Source of the DNA: Thermus antranikianii DSM 12462
GTDB lineage: Bacteria > Deinococcota > Deinococci > Deinococcales > Thermaceae
Direction of reading: 5' to 3'
Length of the DNA: 64,000 nt
NCBI RefSeq assembly: GCF_000423905.1
Contig: NZ_AUIW01000002.1
Coordinates: forward strand, 1-64,000
Shown here: positions 52,080-62,713 of the stretch, piece by piece
Layout: the number at the start of each line of letters is the position of its first letter
Numbering within the stretch: position 1 is the stretch's first letter
Translations under genes and position numbers: made by a program
The notes under the pieces: generated by a model
The model's database searches: none
Told to the model about the DNA's origin: nothing
The model's input: the letters and a program-made list of their open reading frames with translations, nothing else

Positions 52080-52605
52080 GGCCGTGCCCTCCGGGGAGGG
52101 GTTTCAGGCCCAGGTAGAGCCAAAGGCGGTAAAGGGCCTCCTTCAGCCAGTACCCCAGGGGGTAGGGTCCCTCCACCGGGTGGCCCTCCGCCTTTAGGCC
52201 CAGAAGCCGGGCCAGGAAAAGGGCCCGGGGCAGGTGGGGGGCATCGGTGACCAGGAGGATGCGCCCGGAAAGGTGGGGCTTGAGGAAGAGGAGGTTCTCG
52301 TAGGTGGTCTGGCTTTGGGTTTCGCAAAGGAGGGCTTCCCGGGGTATGCCCTTACTCCTAAGGTAGCGGCAGCCCACCTCTCCTTCGCTGTAACGGTCCC
52401 CGGGGAGCCTGCCCCCCGCCACCGCCACCCTGGGGGCAAGGCCCCTTTGGTAGAGGGCCAAGGCCGCCTCGAGGCGCCTTTCCAGGGCGGGGGAGGGCTT
52501 GCCCCCGTACTGGGCCGCCCCCAGGACCACGATCCAGCCGTAGGCCGGTTGGGCCATGGCCGGGACCAGGAGGAGGGCCAAAACGAGCCAGCGCACCTTT
52601 TTCAA
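52021..52605 (-). CDS. YdcF/ElyC-like DUF218 protein
   Basis: A 194-residue protein with an N-terminal signal or anchor (WLVLALLLVPAMA). DUF218 motifs are YGWIVVLGAAQYGGKPSPAL, YSEGEVGCRYL and LVTDAPHLPRALFLARLLGL. Family members are envelope proteins, some linked to peptidoglycan or LPS-like carriers. The last 20 or so residues (GLRNPPPDASRSPG) run over the end of divIVA and may be a read-through tail. Confidence 0.8.
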   Translation of the reverse strand: MKKVRWLVLALLLVPAMAQPAYGWIVVLGAAQYGGKPSPALERRLEAALALYQRGLAPRVAVAGGRLPGDRYSEGEVGCRYLRSKGIPREALLCETQSQTTYENLLFLKPHLSGRILLVTDAPHLPRALFLARLLGLKAEGHPVEGPYPLGYWLKEALYRLWLYLGLKPLPGGHGLRNPPPDASRSPGTPAKGP

Positions 52606-52644
52606 TCTAGGGCCAGGGGCGGGTTTTGGTATACTGGAGGAGCA

Positions 52645-54303
52645 TTGGAGAAGATCTTCGGCAAGACCGAGGGACTCAAGAAGAGCGAGCTAAAGAGGCT
52701 TTCCAACCTGTACCGCAGGCGGATTCCCCCGGAGAGGGTCCTCACCCCCGAATTGGCCCAGGCCTTGGCCGGGCTCTCCCAAGAGATTGGGAGGCCTATA
52801 AGCCTTCTCTTGGACCGGGAGGGGCGGGTGGTGCGGGTGGGGGTGGGGGATGCCAAGGACCTGCCCATCCCCGAGGGGACCCGGGGGGAAAGGAGGCTAT
52901 CGGGCTTTCGGCTCCTCCACACCCACCTGGCCAAAGGAGGGCTTTCCCGTCCCGACCTTTCGGTGCTTTTCCTGAACCGGCTGGACAGTTTAGCGGCCTT
53001 GGAGGTGGAGGGGGGAAGGCCCACCACCTTGCACCTGGCCTTCCTCTCCCCGCCCAAGGCCTTGGAGGAGGACTGGCGTATCCTTCCTCCCAAGCCCTAC
53101 TTCCAGTACCTGGATTTTGACCACAAGGCGGAGGTGGAGGCCCTGGAGGAGGAGATGGCCCGCCAGGCCCGGGTGCGGGAGCTGGTGGATGGAAGCGGGG
53201 AGCGGGCCATCCTGGTGGGGGTGGACCGGGGGGAAGGTCCCGAGGCCGAGGTTTATTTGGCGGAACTCGCGGAACTCACCCGCACTGCCGGTGGGGTGCC
53301 GGTCAAGAAGGTGCTGGTCTTCCGTCCCCACCTGGACCCCCGGTACCTGGTGGGGCTAGGCAAGCTGGAGGAGCTGAAGAGCCTGGCCTACCACGAAAAC
53401 GCCTCCACCCTCATCTTCGGCCTGGAGCTCACCCCCACCCAGGCCCGGGAGATCGAGAAGGTCACGGGCCTTAAGGTCCTGGACCGGACCCAGCTCATCC
53501 TGGACATCTTCGCCTTGCACGCCAAAACCCCCGAGGCCCAGACCCAGGTGGAGCTGGCCCAGCTAAGGTACCTTCTCCCCCGCCTGGTGGGGAAGGGGAA
53601 GGAGCTGAGCCGCCTGGGAGGTGGGATCGGCACCCGGGGGCCCGGGGAAACTAAGCTGGAGGTGGACAGGAGAAGGCTTCAGGAAAGGATCGCCCACCTA
53701 AGCCACAAGCTCCAGGAGTTCACCCGGCGCCGGGAGGAGGCCAGGCGGCAAAGGAAGCGCCGGGGTATGCCCCTCATCGCCGTGGTGGGCTACACCAACG
53801 CCGGCAAGACCACCCTCCTCCAGGTTTTGGCCCGGGGCGGGGAGCCGGGGGAGGACAAGCTCTTCGCCACCCTAAGGCCCCTCACCCGCCGGGGCTTCCT
53901 GCCGGGGGTGGGGGAGGTGCTCTTCACGGACACCGTGGGCTTCATTCGGCAGATGCCCAAGGAGCTCCTCACCGCCTTCCGGGCCACCCTCGAGGAGGTG
54001 CGGGAGGCCGATCTTCTCATCCACGTCCTGGATGCCTCGGAGGAAGGGGCCATGGGGCGGTACCGGGTGGTGGAGGAGCTTCTGGCGGAGCTGGGGGTGG
54101 AGGCCCCCCGGGTCCTGGCCCTCTCCAAGGTGGACCGGGCGGCCCCCTACGACCTCTTCTACCTTCAGGAGAGGCTGGGTGGGGTGCCGGTTTCCGCCTT
54201 GAAGGGTACGGGGGTGCCGGAGCTGAGGAAAGCCCTGGCGGAGGCCCTCCTAAGGGTGGGGGTGCGGCCCCAGCCGTGGGCCCAGGCTCCTCAGTACACG
54301 TAA
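52645..54303 (+). CDS. hflX: Ribosome-associated GTPase HflX (long form)
   Basis: A 552-residue GTPase. The N-terminal part (1-140) is an extension not found in the 426-residue E. coli protein. The HflX domain has [20 protein letters not shown] and [20 protein letters not shown]. The G domain has [25 protein letters not shown] and LALSKVD. HflX splits stalled ribosomes after heat stress. The TTG start at 52645 has GGAGG 4 bases upstream, and a TATACT -10 box lies at 52630-52635. A much longer open frame upstream is not coding. Confidence 0.92.
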   Translation: MEKIFGKTEGLKKSELKRLSNLYRRRIPPERVLTPELAQALAGLSQEIGRPISLLLDREGRVVRVGVGDAKDLPIPEGTRGERRLSGFRLLHTHLAKGGLSRPDLSVLFLNRLDSLAALEVEGGRPTTLHLAFLSPPKALEEDWRILPPKPYFQYLDFDHKAEVEALEEEMARQARVRELVDGSGERAILVGVDRGEGPEAEVYLAELAELTRTAGGVPVKKVLVFRPHLDPRYLVGLGKLEELKSLAYHENASTLIFGLELTPTQAREIEKVTGLKVLDRTQLILDIFALHAKTPEAQTQVELAQLRYLLPRLVGKGKELSRLGGGIGTRGPGETKLEVDRRRLQERIAHLSHKLQEFTRRREEARRQRKRRGMPLIAVVGYTNAGKTTLLQVLARGGEPGEDKLFATLRPLTRRGFLPGVGEVLFTDTVGFIRQMPKELLTAFRATLEEVREADLLIHVLDASEEGAMGRYRVVEELLAELGVEAPRVLALSKVDRAAPYDLFYLQERLGGVPVSALKGTGVPELRKALAEALLRVGVRPQPWAQAPQYT

Positions 54304-54557
54304 AACCCCTTTAGGCCGGTTTCCTCGGCCCACTGGACCTCCACCTCCTCCACCCGGCTCAGGCGGGGTCCCTGCTTGAGGTAGTGGAGGAAGGTGAGGA
54401 GGTCTTCCTCAGGGCCTTCCGCCACCACCTCCACCCGGCCGTCGGGGAGGTTCTCCGCATAGCCGGAAAGCCCGAGCTCCAGGGCCTTCTTCTGGGCGAA
54501 GGCCCGGTACCCCACTCCCTGTACCCTTCCCTTGACCAAGGCCACCAGGCGCGGCAT
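54291..54557 (-). CDS. acyP: Acylphosphatase
   Basis: An 88-residue enzyme that hydrolyses acyl-phosphates. [20 protein letters not shown] carries the catalytic Arg, and [20 protein letters not shown] the catalytic Asn. Length is standard. The 3' end overlaps convergent hflX by 13 bases. Confidence 0.95.
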   Translation of the reverse strand: MPRLVALVKGRVQGVGYRAFAQKKALELGLSGYAENLPDGRVEVVAEGPEEDLLTFLHYLKQGPRLSRVEEVEVQWAEETGLKGFYVY

Positions 54558-54604
54558 GGTGGCATTTTAGCCTCCTTGCCACGCGGTTTTCATCTCCGGT
54601 GCCT

Positions 54605-57600
54605 ATGCTAAGAGGGATGCGGCGGGGGCTTCTCCTCCTCCTGGGGTTCGCCCTGGCCCTTCTCCTTTTGGCCTGGCCTCCCCTTTTGCGGCTTGCCGTG
54701 GAGCGGGGGCTTGCCCTTTCGGGCTTCCAGGGGCAGGTGGGGGAGGTGAGGGGCCACCTTCTCTTTGGCCTCCGCCTGAAGGGGGTGGCCCTGAGGGGGG
54801 AGGGCGTGGCCCTCGAGGCCCGGGAGGTGAGTCTGGGCTATGACCTTCTCGGGCTTTTGCGCAAGGAGCTTCCCCTTTCCGTGGCCCTACGGGGTGCGAG
54901 GCTCAAGCCCACCTGGGAGGCCTTGATCCCGGAAAAACCCGGACCGCCCCCCAGCGTTCGGGTGGTCTACCGGCAGTTCCTCCTGGAGGAGGTCCAGGTG
55001 GAGCTTCCCAAGGGGAAGAGGCTTTTCCTGCCTCCCCTGCGCCTCACCTTGGCCGGGGAAAACCCCTATGCCTTTATCGCCCGGCTTCCCGGGGGAAGCT
55101 TCCAGGGGGAGGCGCGGGCCTTGGCCCGGGATCTTTCCGCCTGGGAGGTGCGCTATAGGGGTGAGGTGGCAGGGCTTTCCTTCTTCTACCCGGGGCTTAA
55201 GGGGGGAAGGCTTTCCGGGGTTTTTCGCCTTCTGCCCACGGGTGTGGAAGGGGAAAGCCATGTGGAGGAAGGGGTGGTGGAGCTTTTGGGCTTCCTCCTC
55301 ACCCGTGTGGAGGGGCCCATCCGCCTAGAGGAGGATCGGGTGGAGGCGGAGCTAAGGGGGGTGGGCCTCGAGGGGCCCCTTTCCGCCAGGATCCAGGTGG
55401 ACTTGAAGGCGGAGCGCTACCGCTTTTTCCTCACGGGCCGGCCCCGGCTTCCCGCCCTGGCCCGGCACTACCGCCTTGCCCTGCCGGTGGAGGGGGATGG
55501 GGAGCTTCGGCTTGAGGGGGAGGGCTGGGACCGGATCCGGGTGAAGGGGAGGTTTTGGGGGGAGGGGCGGTTTCTCTCCGAGCCCTTCCGCCACCGGGGA
55601 ACCCTTTCCTTCGACCGGGTCTTCTCCCTGAAGGCGGAGGCAGAGGGAAGGCTTTTTGACCGCACCTACCGGCTGGGCTTTGGCCTGGTGGGCCAGGACT
55701 ACCGGGCGAGCCTGGAGGATTCCTTGGGAAGCAGGGTCGTCCTTGAGGGCCAGGGGAACCGCACGGAAGCCCGGGGCCAGGTGGCCTGGCCTAGGCCCCT
55801 GGAGGGATGGGCCCAGGTGGCCTTTGAAAGTGAGGGAAGCCAGTGGCAGGCCCGGGTGCAAAGCCCCGGGGTGCGCCTTCCCTTCTTCCGACCCCTGGAT
55901 CTTTCGGGGGAGGTGGCAGGGAATGGGGAGCAAGTGGCGGGCCAGCTTGGACCCTTGGCCCTCCGGGGAACCTGGAGTCACCTTCTTCTGGCCCTTAGCC
56001 CCACGCCCCTGGCGGTGGGGAGCCTTGAGGGGGAGGGAAGGCTGATCTCGGGGAGGCTCGAGGCTTCCTTGCACTACACCTCCCCCTATGCGGCCTTCCC
56101 CTTGCAAGTGGGGCAGGCAAAGGGGGCCTTCCGCTTCCGAAGCCCCTATGGGGAGGGGGAGTACCGGGGTGGGGCCCTGGCCCTTCGCCTGCGGGACCTG
56201 CCCATCCGCGCCCTGGACGAGTTCCGCCTTTCCGGGCAAGCCCTGTACCGGGATGGCGAGCTTTCGGGGAGGCTTGCCCTGAAGGGCCGTTACCTGGAGG
56301 TGGAAGGGAACCTGCGCCGCTTGGGGATGGAGGTCCAGGGAAGGCTCATGACCCCTTGGGGAAGCCTCCCCTTTGCCGGGGCGTACGACCCGAAGCCGGG
56401 CCTCACCTTGAAGGCCCAGGACCTCCTCCTGCGTTATCAAGGGGGCTTAAGCCTGAGGGGAAGGGCGCGGCTGGGACCCCTGGTCCTTGGGGCGGACCTC
56501 TTCTATGATGGAGGCTTCCAGGGCTGGGCCCGGGTGGAAACCCCTTGGCTGGCGGGGGTTTTCCGGGGGGAGGGCGGGAGGCTGGTCCTGGCGGGGCTAA
56601 AGGGGTACGCCCAGGGGGAAGGGGAGGTCTACCCGGATTTGCGGATTGCGGGCAGGCTCCTCCCCCCCTTGCCGGAGGGCCTCGAGGTGCCTCCTTTGGC
56701 CTTCCGTCTGGACCGGAAAGGTTTGGAGGTGCTGGGGGTGGGGAGGCTGGAGTTCACCGGGCGGTATCCCTTTCACCTGGTCCTTCCTTGGAGGTACCGA
56801 GGGCTTTCCGGCCGTTTCCAGGCTGAGGGTAGCCTGGAAGGAGGCCATCTTAGCCTTTCCTCTCCCTATGGCCGCGTGGAGGCTCAGGGAGGCTGGCGGG
56901 ATCTAAGGGTAAGGGGGCAGGGGGAGGTTCCCTATGCGGGTCCGGTGCGGATGGCAGGAAGGCTGGACCTCCTGGGGCTTGCCTACCAGGCCCAGGCCCA
57001 CCTGGAGAAGCTGGACCTAAGGCTCGGCCTGGTGGGGCGGGGGGCGGTCTTCCGCTTCCAGGGCCAGGCTCCGGGCCTTCGCCTCCTGGGGGGGTACGAG
57101 GAGGGTCCAAGCTTTTTGCTCCAGGCGGAGGCCTTTGACCTCTCCCCTTGGGGGCTTCCCGTACGGGCCAGCGGCACCTGGGGCACCCGGGGAGGGAGGC
57201 TTAGGCTGGAAAGCCCCTACGGGGAGGCTCTTTTGACCGGGGAGGAGCTTCTTTCCGCCCGGGCAAGGCTTTCTGGGCCCTTCTTCCAGGGAGAGGGCCA
57301 GGTTTCCCCGGAAGGGCTTTCCTTAGCCGTGCGGGGAGAGTACGAGAAAAGCGGGCTAGGAGTGCGCCTAGAGGCGGAAGGGGAAGGGCCCTGGCGGGCC
57401 TTCCGCCTGGAGCTTTCCGGGGAGGCTCGGCTTCCCTACTTTGGCGCCCTGCCCCTTTCGGGCCAGGTGTGGACCGAGGGGGGAGGTCTTCGCTACCGGT
57501 TGCAAGGTCCCTTGTCCCTCGAGGGGGAGGGACTTAGCTATCAGGGTAGCCTGGCCTTGCCCTTTGCTGTCCTGGGAAAGGAGGGAAGGATTGCGGGGAG

Positions 57601-60600
57601 TTTCCAGGGCCAGGGGCTTCACGTGACGGGGAAGGGGGAAGGGAACTTTGCCGGCCTGCCCTTCACCCTCCAGGGGGGATACCAGGGTAAGCCCTTCCTG
57701 GCCCTAAGGTGGGAGGGCGGCGAGGCGGCGCTAACGGGGGAGGAGGTGAGGTTTTCCCTGGGGGAGGTGGCCCCCTTGGCCCGGGCCCTGGGCCTTTCCC
57801 TTGCGGGAAGGGCGGGGGGGAGGCTGACCCTTTCCGGCGAAGGGGAGGCCTGGGCGCGGGTGCGCTATGGGGCGGAATCCCTGGCCCTGGACTACCGGGA
57901 AGGGATTCTCCGCCTCCTCCTCAGCGATCGGGATGCGGGCCTGGCCTGGGCTCCCAAGGAAGGGAGGCTCTGGGGGCTAGGGGGGGTGTCCGGGGAGGGC
58001 AGGCTCCGCCTGGGGCCCGGGCTTCAGGGGGAGGTGGAGGGGAGTTTCCGCTACGGTCCCTTGAGGCTTGGGCTTAGGGGTCCCTTGGAGGGCCTGGCCC
58101 TGGAGGCCCGCTACCAGCGGGAGGGGCTTGGGTGGACGGAGCTTGCGGGCCGGGTAAACCTCTTGGCCTTGAGGGGGGAGGGTACCCTGCGCCATGCCTC
58201 CCCTTACGGGGAAGGGGAGGTGGCGTGGGCCTTTGAGGGAAGCCGCTACCGGGGGGAGGGAAGGTTTAGAAGCCTCCGCTACCTGGAGCAGGAAGGGCCC
58301 TTGCGCCTGAAGGGGGAGGGAACCCGGGCGGAGGTTTCCTGGGAGGCGCCCTTGGCCTTGGTGGCCCGGTACGACGGGGCCTGGCACCTTTCGGCGATGG
58401 GCGAGGGTAAGGTGGAGGGAATGGCCCTTCGCGTGGATCTTTCCTGGGGCCCGGAGGGGTATCGGGGAAGGCTTTGGGCGGAGGGGCATGGGCTTCTCCT
58501 AGAGGGGGAGGGGGAAGGGCCTTTGCACCTTACCCTAAAGGGCAAGGACCTTCCGGGGGAGGTGGCGGTGGAAGCGACCCTGGAGGACCTTTTCCTTTCC
58601 GGGAGGGCCCAATACCGCCTGGAGCTGGGCCAGGCCCGGCTGGAAGCCCAGGGTAGTTTTCAGGCGGGGTGGCCTGGGCTTCCCCTGGGGCAGCCCTTGG
58701 GCCACCTCGAGGGCCTGGGAAGCCTCTTGGGGAACGGGGAGGTTTTGCCCTTCCGCTTTGCCTACCGCTACCGGGGCGGGCCCTTAGGGGTGGAGGCCCT
58801 TTCCCTGGTGGGGGAGGCGGAGGGTTTCCGCTTGAGGCTTGCGGAGGGGCATCTGGTCCTGGACTTGGACCGGGACCTCGCCCCCTTTGGCCTTCCCGTG
58901 CGGGTTAAGGCGGAGGCGGACGGGCCCTGGCAGGAGGCCCTTAAGGTAAGCCTGGAGCGTCCGGAGGGACGGCTATCCGGGAAGGCGTGGCTCTGGCCTC
59001 TGCGGGCGGAGCTTTTGGGGGAGGTGCTTGGGGAGAAGGTGGGGGTGAGGTACCGGGATGGGGAGGTGGTGGGGAGCTTCCAGGGGCCGGGGCTTATGGG
59101 GGAAGCCCGCTACCGGAAGGGGCTTTCCGGCCTCCTCACCCTCCGCTACCCCCTGCCCCAGGGGGGGCTTGCCGGAAGGGTGGACCTCGGGGCGGGCTTG
59201 TTCCAGCTCCAGGGGGAGGGGGCCTGGCAGGGCCTATGGGAGGGAGGGTTCTGCCTGCCTTTGCCCTTGGGGAGGTGCCCGGGCCTCGAGGCCTGGGTTT
59301 CAGGGAGCTTGGCGTACCAGGGTGTGGCCTTCCAGGGCCAGTACCGCTACCTGGCGGAGAAGGGGTACCGGGGAAGGGTTACGGGGGAGGGCAGGCTTTC
59401 CACTCCCTATGGGGTGGTCCTGGCCCGGGGAGAGGGGCTGGGCCTGGATCTTTTAGGAGAGGGGCTCCCCCTTTCCGGGCGGCTGGATCTTTCCCCCTTC
59501 CGCCTGGCCTACCGCTACGCCGGGGCCCTGCCCCGGGGCCTGGGGGAGCTTTGGGCCGAAGGGGTTTATCCCGGGGAGTGGCTTAAGGGCCAGTACCGCT
59601 ACGGGGAGGTGGCGCTTTCCCTTAAGGGGCTTGAGGGCTTCCGGGTGGGGGTTTCCGGGGCGGGGGTTTCCGGCGAGGTGGGGCCTAAGGGCGTGGCCTT
59701 CCAGTTTGAGGGGTTCCGCTATGGTCCCTTGACCCTTTCCGGCAGGGTGGAGGGTCCCTGGCGGGAAGTGGGGTTGAACCTGGTCCTCCTGGCCTGGGGC
59801 CGGAGGGCTGAGGTGGAAGGGCGGTACGGAAGGGAAGGGCTCACCCTGGGGTTCCACGGGGACCTCGAGGGGCAGGTGGCCTGGCAGGAGGCCTGGAAGG
59901 GAAAGGTGGCCTTTAAGGAGGGAAGCCTGGAGCTTTCCGGCAAACAGGTTCCCGAAATCCAGGGGGAGGTTTTGGGGGAAAGGGTGCGCCTGGCCTGGCC
60001 TCTTCTAGAGGTGGGGGGAGTGCGCCTGGACCTGGCGGCCCGCCAGGCGGAAGGGGAGGGCAGGATCCTTAAGGCCCTGTTGCCCGGGGGCCTTGGGGTT
60101 TTGGGGCAGGGGGAAAGGCTTCTTCTGGACTACCGGGTGCCCGGGGTGGGTCTGCCCCTGGAGGGAGGCTTGAACCTGAAGGATCTGTCCCTGATCCTGA
60201 CCAGCCCCCAAGGGGAAGGAGCCTTGGCCTATGCCGGGGGCAAGGTGGAGGGGGCCTTGGCCTTGGACCTTTCCGGCTTCCGCTTGCGCCTGGAAGGGGA
60301 GAAGGACCGGGTGCGCCTCTTGGGGGAGCATCCTGCCTTTTCCTGGTGGGCGGCGGGGGCGGGGAGGCTTCAGGGAGAGGTGGATCTTGGAGGGGCCTAC
60401 AGGGTTTCCTACCGGGCGGGGGAACAGGCCCTGGAGGTGGAGGGGAGGCTTTTGGAAGCCAGGCTCCGGGCGGAGGGTCCCTACCTTGCTGGCGAGCTTG
60501 CCTATCCTCCTGCCGGGGAGGTTCGGGTGGACCTTCCCCTTCCCCCCCTGGAAAGCCGCTTCCGGGGCCGGGTTTTCGGGGAAGGATACCAGGTGGAGGG

Positions 60601-62701
60601 GGCCCTGGAGGGAGCGGTGGGCCGGATCGCCGCCAAAGGAAGGCTTCTTCCCCTTAGCGGCAGGCTTCGCCTGGAGGGGGCGGCCTTGGAGGATTTCGCC
60701 GGCCGCTACGCTCCTTATCTGAAGGGGGTGGTTTCCGGGGAGCTGGCCCTGGAGGGTACCCGGGCCCAAGGCCGGCTGGAGGGGGAGGCGGAGGTGGCGG
60801 GAAGCCGCCTGCCCTTCCTCTTCGCGGGAGCTTTGGGGCCTGGGTTGGTGCAGGGGGAGGGGCAGCTTGGGCAAAGTCCCTTTCAAGTGGCCCTCGAGGG
60901 GGATCGGCTGGACCTTTCCGCTTCCCTCCGGGGTTTTCCCCTCCATCTCCTCCTCATGGCGGTGGCGGGGCCCTTGGAGGGGGAGGCCTACTGGACGGGG
61001 GCGGTGCGGCTCCGCCTTCCCCTTTCCCACCCCTTGCGGGGCGAGGGGGTCCTGGTGGGGGAGGCCTTGCGCTTCGTGGGGGCCGGGGATGAGCTTAAGG
61101 GCCAGGCGGTCCTTCGCCTGGAGGGGGGCAGGGTCCTGGTGGACCGGCTCCGCCTTTTGGGCCGGGGAAGCTGGGAGGGCGGGGGGTATTGGAGCCCGGA
61201 GGGGAGCGACCTCTACCTGAGCCTTAAGGACACGGTCTTCACCCCGGTGCTCCAGGTGGTGCCTCCCTTAAAGCCCTACCGGCCCGAGGGTTCGGGAAGC
61301 CTCCTCCTGAGGCTTAAGGGGGAGGGCTTCCAGGTGGAGTTCAAGGACTTTCGCTTCCGCTTAGGGCCGGTGGCGGGGTACCTTCCCCAGGGGCTACTCT
61401 CCTTGAACGGGGGGGCGCGGGCGGAGGGGGAGCTCACCCTTTTGGCTCCTTTCCCCGGGAAGGCCAGGCTGGGCCTCGAGGGCAGATTGGAGGAATTTCA
61501 GGTTAGCGCCAAGGGCGTGGTTACCCTGCCCGGGCTCAAGGAGGAAACCCCGGCGGAGGTGGCCTTCCGCTACCCGGCCTACGGGGTGGAGATCCGCCTG
61601 GGGGAGGCTCAGGCCCAGGGAACCCTCTTTCCCTTGCGCCTTGCCGGCTACGGCCGGCTTCCCCTTTACTATCCCCGGTACTACCTGCAAGAGGGCCTTC
61701 TGGACGTGAAGAGCTTCTTCCTCTACGAGGAGAAGGGCACCTACCACCTCACGGGCAACGCCGAGGTCCTGAGGGCAAGGCTGGCCTTGCCGGAGGCAAG
61801 GGCCAAGGAGCTGACCCAGGAGGGGGTAGAGCTGGGGGGAAGCGGGGCGGGGAAGCCCACCCCCGTGCCCCTGGTCTTCGAGGGGGTGCGGGTGTATGCG
61901 GAAAGGGGCGTCCTGGTGCAGGAAAGCCTGGCCCAGGGGGAGCTCAAAGGGGAGGTGTTTCTGGGAGGAAGCTACGCCGACCCCTACCTGTCCGGACAGG
62001 TGGAAGCCCTGTGGGGTAACTTCCGCCTCTGGGATTCCCTCTTTACCCTGGATCCCACGGGGAGCTTCCTGCGCTTTTTCCCGGACCGGGACATCCTCCC
62101 CGAGTTCCGCCTTAAGGCCCAGGCGGAGACCCGGGGCCACAAGGTCTTCCTGGAGGCTAAGGGGGAGTTTTTGCGGGAAAACGGCCGGGTGAAGGTGCGC
62201 CTCGAGCCCCACTTCACCTCGGATCCCGCCCTCACCGAGCCCGAGATCTACGCCCTCCTTGCCCTGGGTACCCCCGACGTCACCCGGCTGGCGGAGACCC
62301 TCCCCCAGGTGGCCCTGGGGGCTGCTTTGGAGAACCTGGTGCTGGGCCAGCTGGAGCGGGAGCTCGCCCGTTCCTTGGGCCTTGACCGCTTCCAGGTGCA
62401 GCTTCCCCTTCTCCAGGGGGGAGACCTGGAGGAAACCCGCTTTTCCGTGGGCAAGTACCTGAGCCCTGAGCTCTTCTTGGGCTACGAGCTGGACCTCAGA
62501 GGGGAGCAGACCCTGAGCGCCCAGTACCGCCGGGACGGCCTCACCTTTTCCCTGGGCTCCACCTTCCTGCCGGGGGATGGCAGGCTTGCCCGCTTCACCT
62601 TTACCCTGGGGTACGACCTCACCCCGGCTTTGGGCTTGAGCTTTAGCCTCGAGGCGGCGGACACCACCCGCTTTGGCGTGGGTGCCCTTTACCGGTGGTA
62701 G
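54605..62701 (+). CDS. tamB: TamB/AsmA-like giant envelope protein
   Basis: About 2,700 residues in one frame. An N-terminal anchor helix (LLLLLGFALALLLLAWPPLL) is followed by an AsmA-like start and then some 2,200 residues of repeated short beta strands of the form GEG.Y.G or LEVEG.L, as in beta-groove lipid-bridge proteins. The last 400 residues are the TamB domain (VFLGGSYADPYLSGQVEALW, FRLKAQAETRGHKVFLEAKG) and end in an outer-membrane-like strand with terminal Trp. E. coli TamB has about 1,259 residues. It probably spans the wide Thermus periplasm and moves lipids or assembles barrels with Omp85. Starts at GTG 54599 and ATG 54617 are also possible. Confidence 0.88.
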   Translation: MLRGMRRGLLLLLGFALALLLLAWPPLLRLAVERGLALSGFQGQVGEVRGHLLFGLRLKGVALRGEGVALEAREVSLGYDLLGLLRKELPLSVALRGARLKPTWEALIPEKPGPPPSVRVVYRQFLLEEVQVELPKGKRLFLPPLRLTLAGENPYAFIARLPGGSFQGEARALARDLSAWEVRYRGEVAGLSFFYPGLKGGRLSGVFRLLPTGVEGESHVEEGVVELLGFLLTRVEGPIRLEEDRVEAELRGVGLEGPLSARIQVDLKAERYRFFLTGRPRLPALARHYRLALPVEGDGELRLEGEGWDRIRVKGRFWGEGRFLSEPFRHRGTLSFDRVFSLKAEAEGRLFDRTYRLGFGLVGQDYRASLEDSLGSRVVLEGQGNRTEARGQVAWPRPLEGWAQVAFESEGSQWQARVQSPGVRLPFFRPLDLSGEVAGNGEQVAGQLGPLALRGTWSHLLLALSPTPLAVGSLEGEGRLISGRLEASLHYTSPYAAFPLQVGQAKGAFRFRSPYGEGEYRGGALALRLRDLPIRALDEFRLSGQALYRDGELSGRLALKGRYLEVEGNLRRLGMEVQGRLMTPWGSLPFAGAYDPKPGLTLKAQDLLLRYQGGLSLRGRARLGPLVLGADLFYDGGFQGWARVETPWLAGVFRGEGGRLVLAGLKGYAQGEGEVYPDLRIAGRLLPPLPEGLEVPPLAFRLDRKGLEVLGVGRLEFTGRYPFHLVLPWRYRGLSGRFQAEGSLEGGHLSLSSPYGRVEAQGGWRDLRVRGQGEVPYAGPVRMAGRLDLLGLAYQAQAHLEKLDLRLGLVGRGAVFRFQGQAPGLRLLGGYEEGPSFLLQAEAFDLSPWGLPVRASGTWGTRGGRLRLESPYGEALLTGEELLSARARLSGPFFQGEGQVSPEGLSLAVRGEYEKSGLGVRLEAEGEGPWRAFRLELSGEARLPYFGALPLSGQVWTEGGGLRYRLQGPLSLEGEGLSYQGSLALPFAVLGKEGRIAGSFQGQGLHVTGKGEGNFAGLPFTLQGGYQGKPFLALRWEGGEAALTGEEVRFSLGEVAPLARALGLSLAGRAGGRLTLSGEGEAWARVRYGAESLALDYREGILRLLLSDRDAGLAWAPKEGRLWGLGGVSGEGRLRLGPGLQGEVEGSFRYGPLRLGLRGPLEGLALEARYQREGLGWTELAGRVNLLALRGEGTLRHASPYGEGEVAWAFEGSRYRGEGRFRSLRYLEQEGPLRLKGEGTRAEVSWEAPLALVARYDGAWHLSAMGEGKVEGMALRVDLSWGPEGYRGRLWAEGHGLLLEGEGEGPLHLTLKGKDLPGEVAVEATLEDLFLSGRAQYRLELGQARLEAQGSFQAGWPGLPLGQPLGHLEGLGSLLGNGEVLPFRFAYRYRGGPLGVEALSLVGEAEGFRLRLAEGHLVLDLDRDLAPFGLPVRVKAEADGPWQEALKVSLERPEGRLSGKAWLWPLRAELLGEVLGEKVGVRYRDGEVVGSFQGPGLMGEARYRKGLSGLLTLRYPLPQGGLAGRVDLGAGLFQLQGEGAWQGLWEGGFCLPLPLGRCPGLEAWVSGSLAYQGVAFQGQYRYLAEKGYRGRVTGEGRLSTPYGVVLARGEGLGLDLLGEGLPLSGRLDLSPFRLAYRYAGALPRGLGELWAEGVYPGEWLKGQYRYGEVALSLKGLEGFRVGVSGAGVSGEVGPKGVAFQFEGFRYGPLTLSGRVEGPWREVGLNLVLLAWGRRAEVEGRYGREGLTLGFHGDLEGQVAWQEAWKGKVAFKEGSLELSGKQVPEIQGEVLGERVRLAWPLLEVGGVRLDLAARQAEGEGRILKALLPGGLGVLGQGERLLLDYRVPGVGLPLEGGLNLKDLSLILTSPQGEGALAYAGGKVEGALALDLSGFRLRLEGEKDRVRLLGEHPAFSWWAAGAGRLQGEVDLGGAYRVSYRAGEQALEVEGRLLEARLRAEGPYLAGELAYPPAGEVRVDLPLPPLESRFRGRVFGEGYQVEGALEGAVGRIAAKGRLLPLSGRLRLEGAALEDFAGRYAPYLKGVVSGELALEGTRAQGRLEGEAEVAGSRLPFLFAGALGPGLVQGEGQLGQSPFQVALEGDRLDLSASLRGFPLHLLLMAVAGPLEGEAYWTGAVRLRLPLSHPLRGEGVLVGEALRFVGAGDELKGQAVLRLEGGRVLVDRLRLLGRGSWEGGGYWSPEGSDLYLSLKDTVFTPVLQVVPPLKPYRPEGSGSLLLRLKGEGFQVEFKDFRFRLGPVAGYLPQGLLSLNGGARAEGELTLLAPFPGKARLGLEGRLEEFQVSAKGVVTLPGLKEETPAEVAFRYPAYGVEIRLGEAQAQGTLFPLRLAGYGRLPLYYPRYYLQEGLLDVKSFFLYEEKGTYHLTGNAEVLRARLALPEARAKELTQEGVELGGSGAGKPTPVPLVFEGVRVYAERGVLVQESLAQGELKGEVFLGGSYADPYLSGQVEALWGNFRLWDSLFTLDPTGSFLRFFPDRDILPEFRLKAQAETRGHKVFLEAKGEFLRENGRVKVRLEPHFTSDPALTEPEIYALLALGTPDVTRLAETLPQVALGAALENLVLGQLERELARSLGLDRFQVQLPLLQGGDLEETRFSVGKYLSPELFLGYELDLRGEQTLSAQYRRDGLTFSLGSTFLPGDGRLARFTFTLGYDLTPALGLSFSLEAADTTRFGVGALYRW

Positions 62702-62713
62702 CATGGCCCAGGT

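Noticed and set aside
52234-52644. Longer N-terminus for HflX
   Set aside because: The region is the DUF218 gene on the other strand; the TTG start has a good ribosome-binding site.
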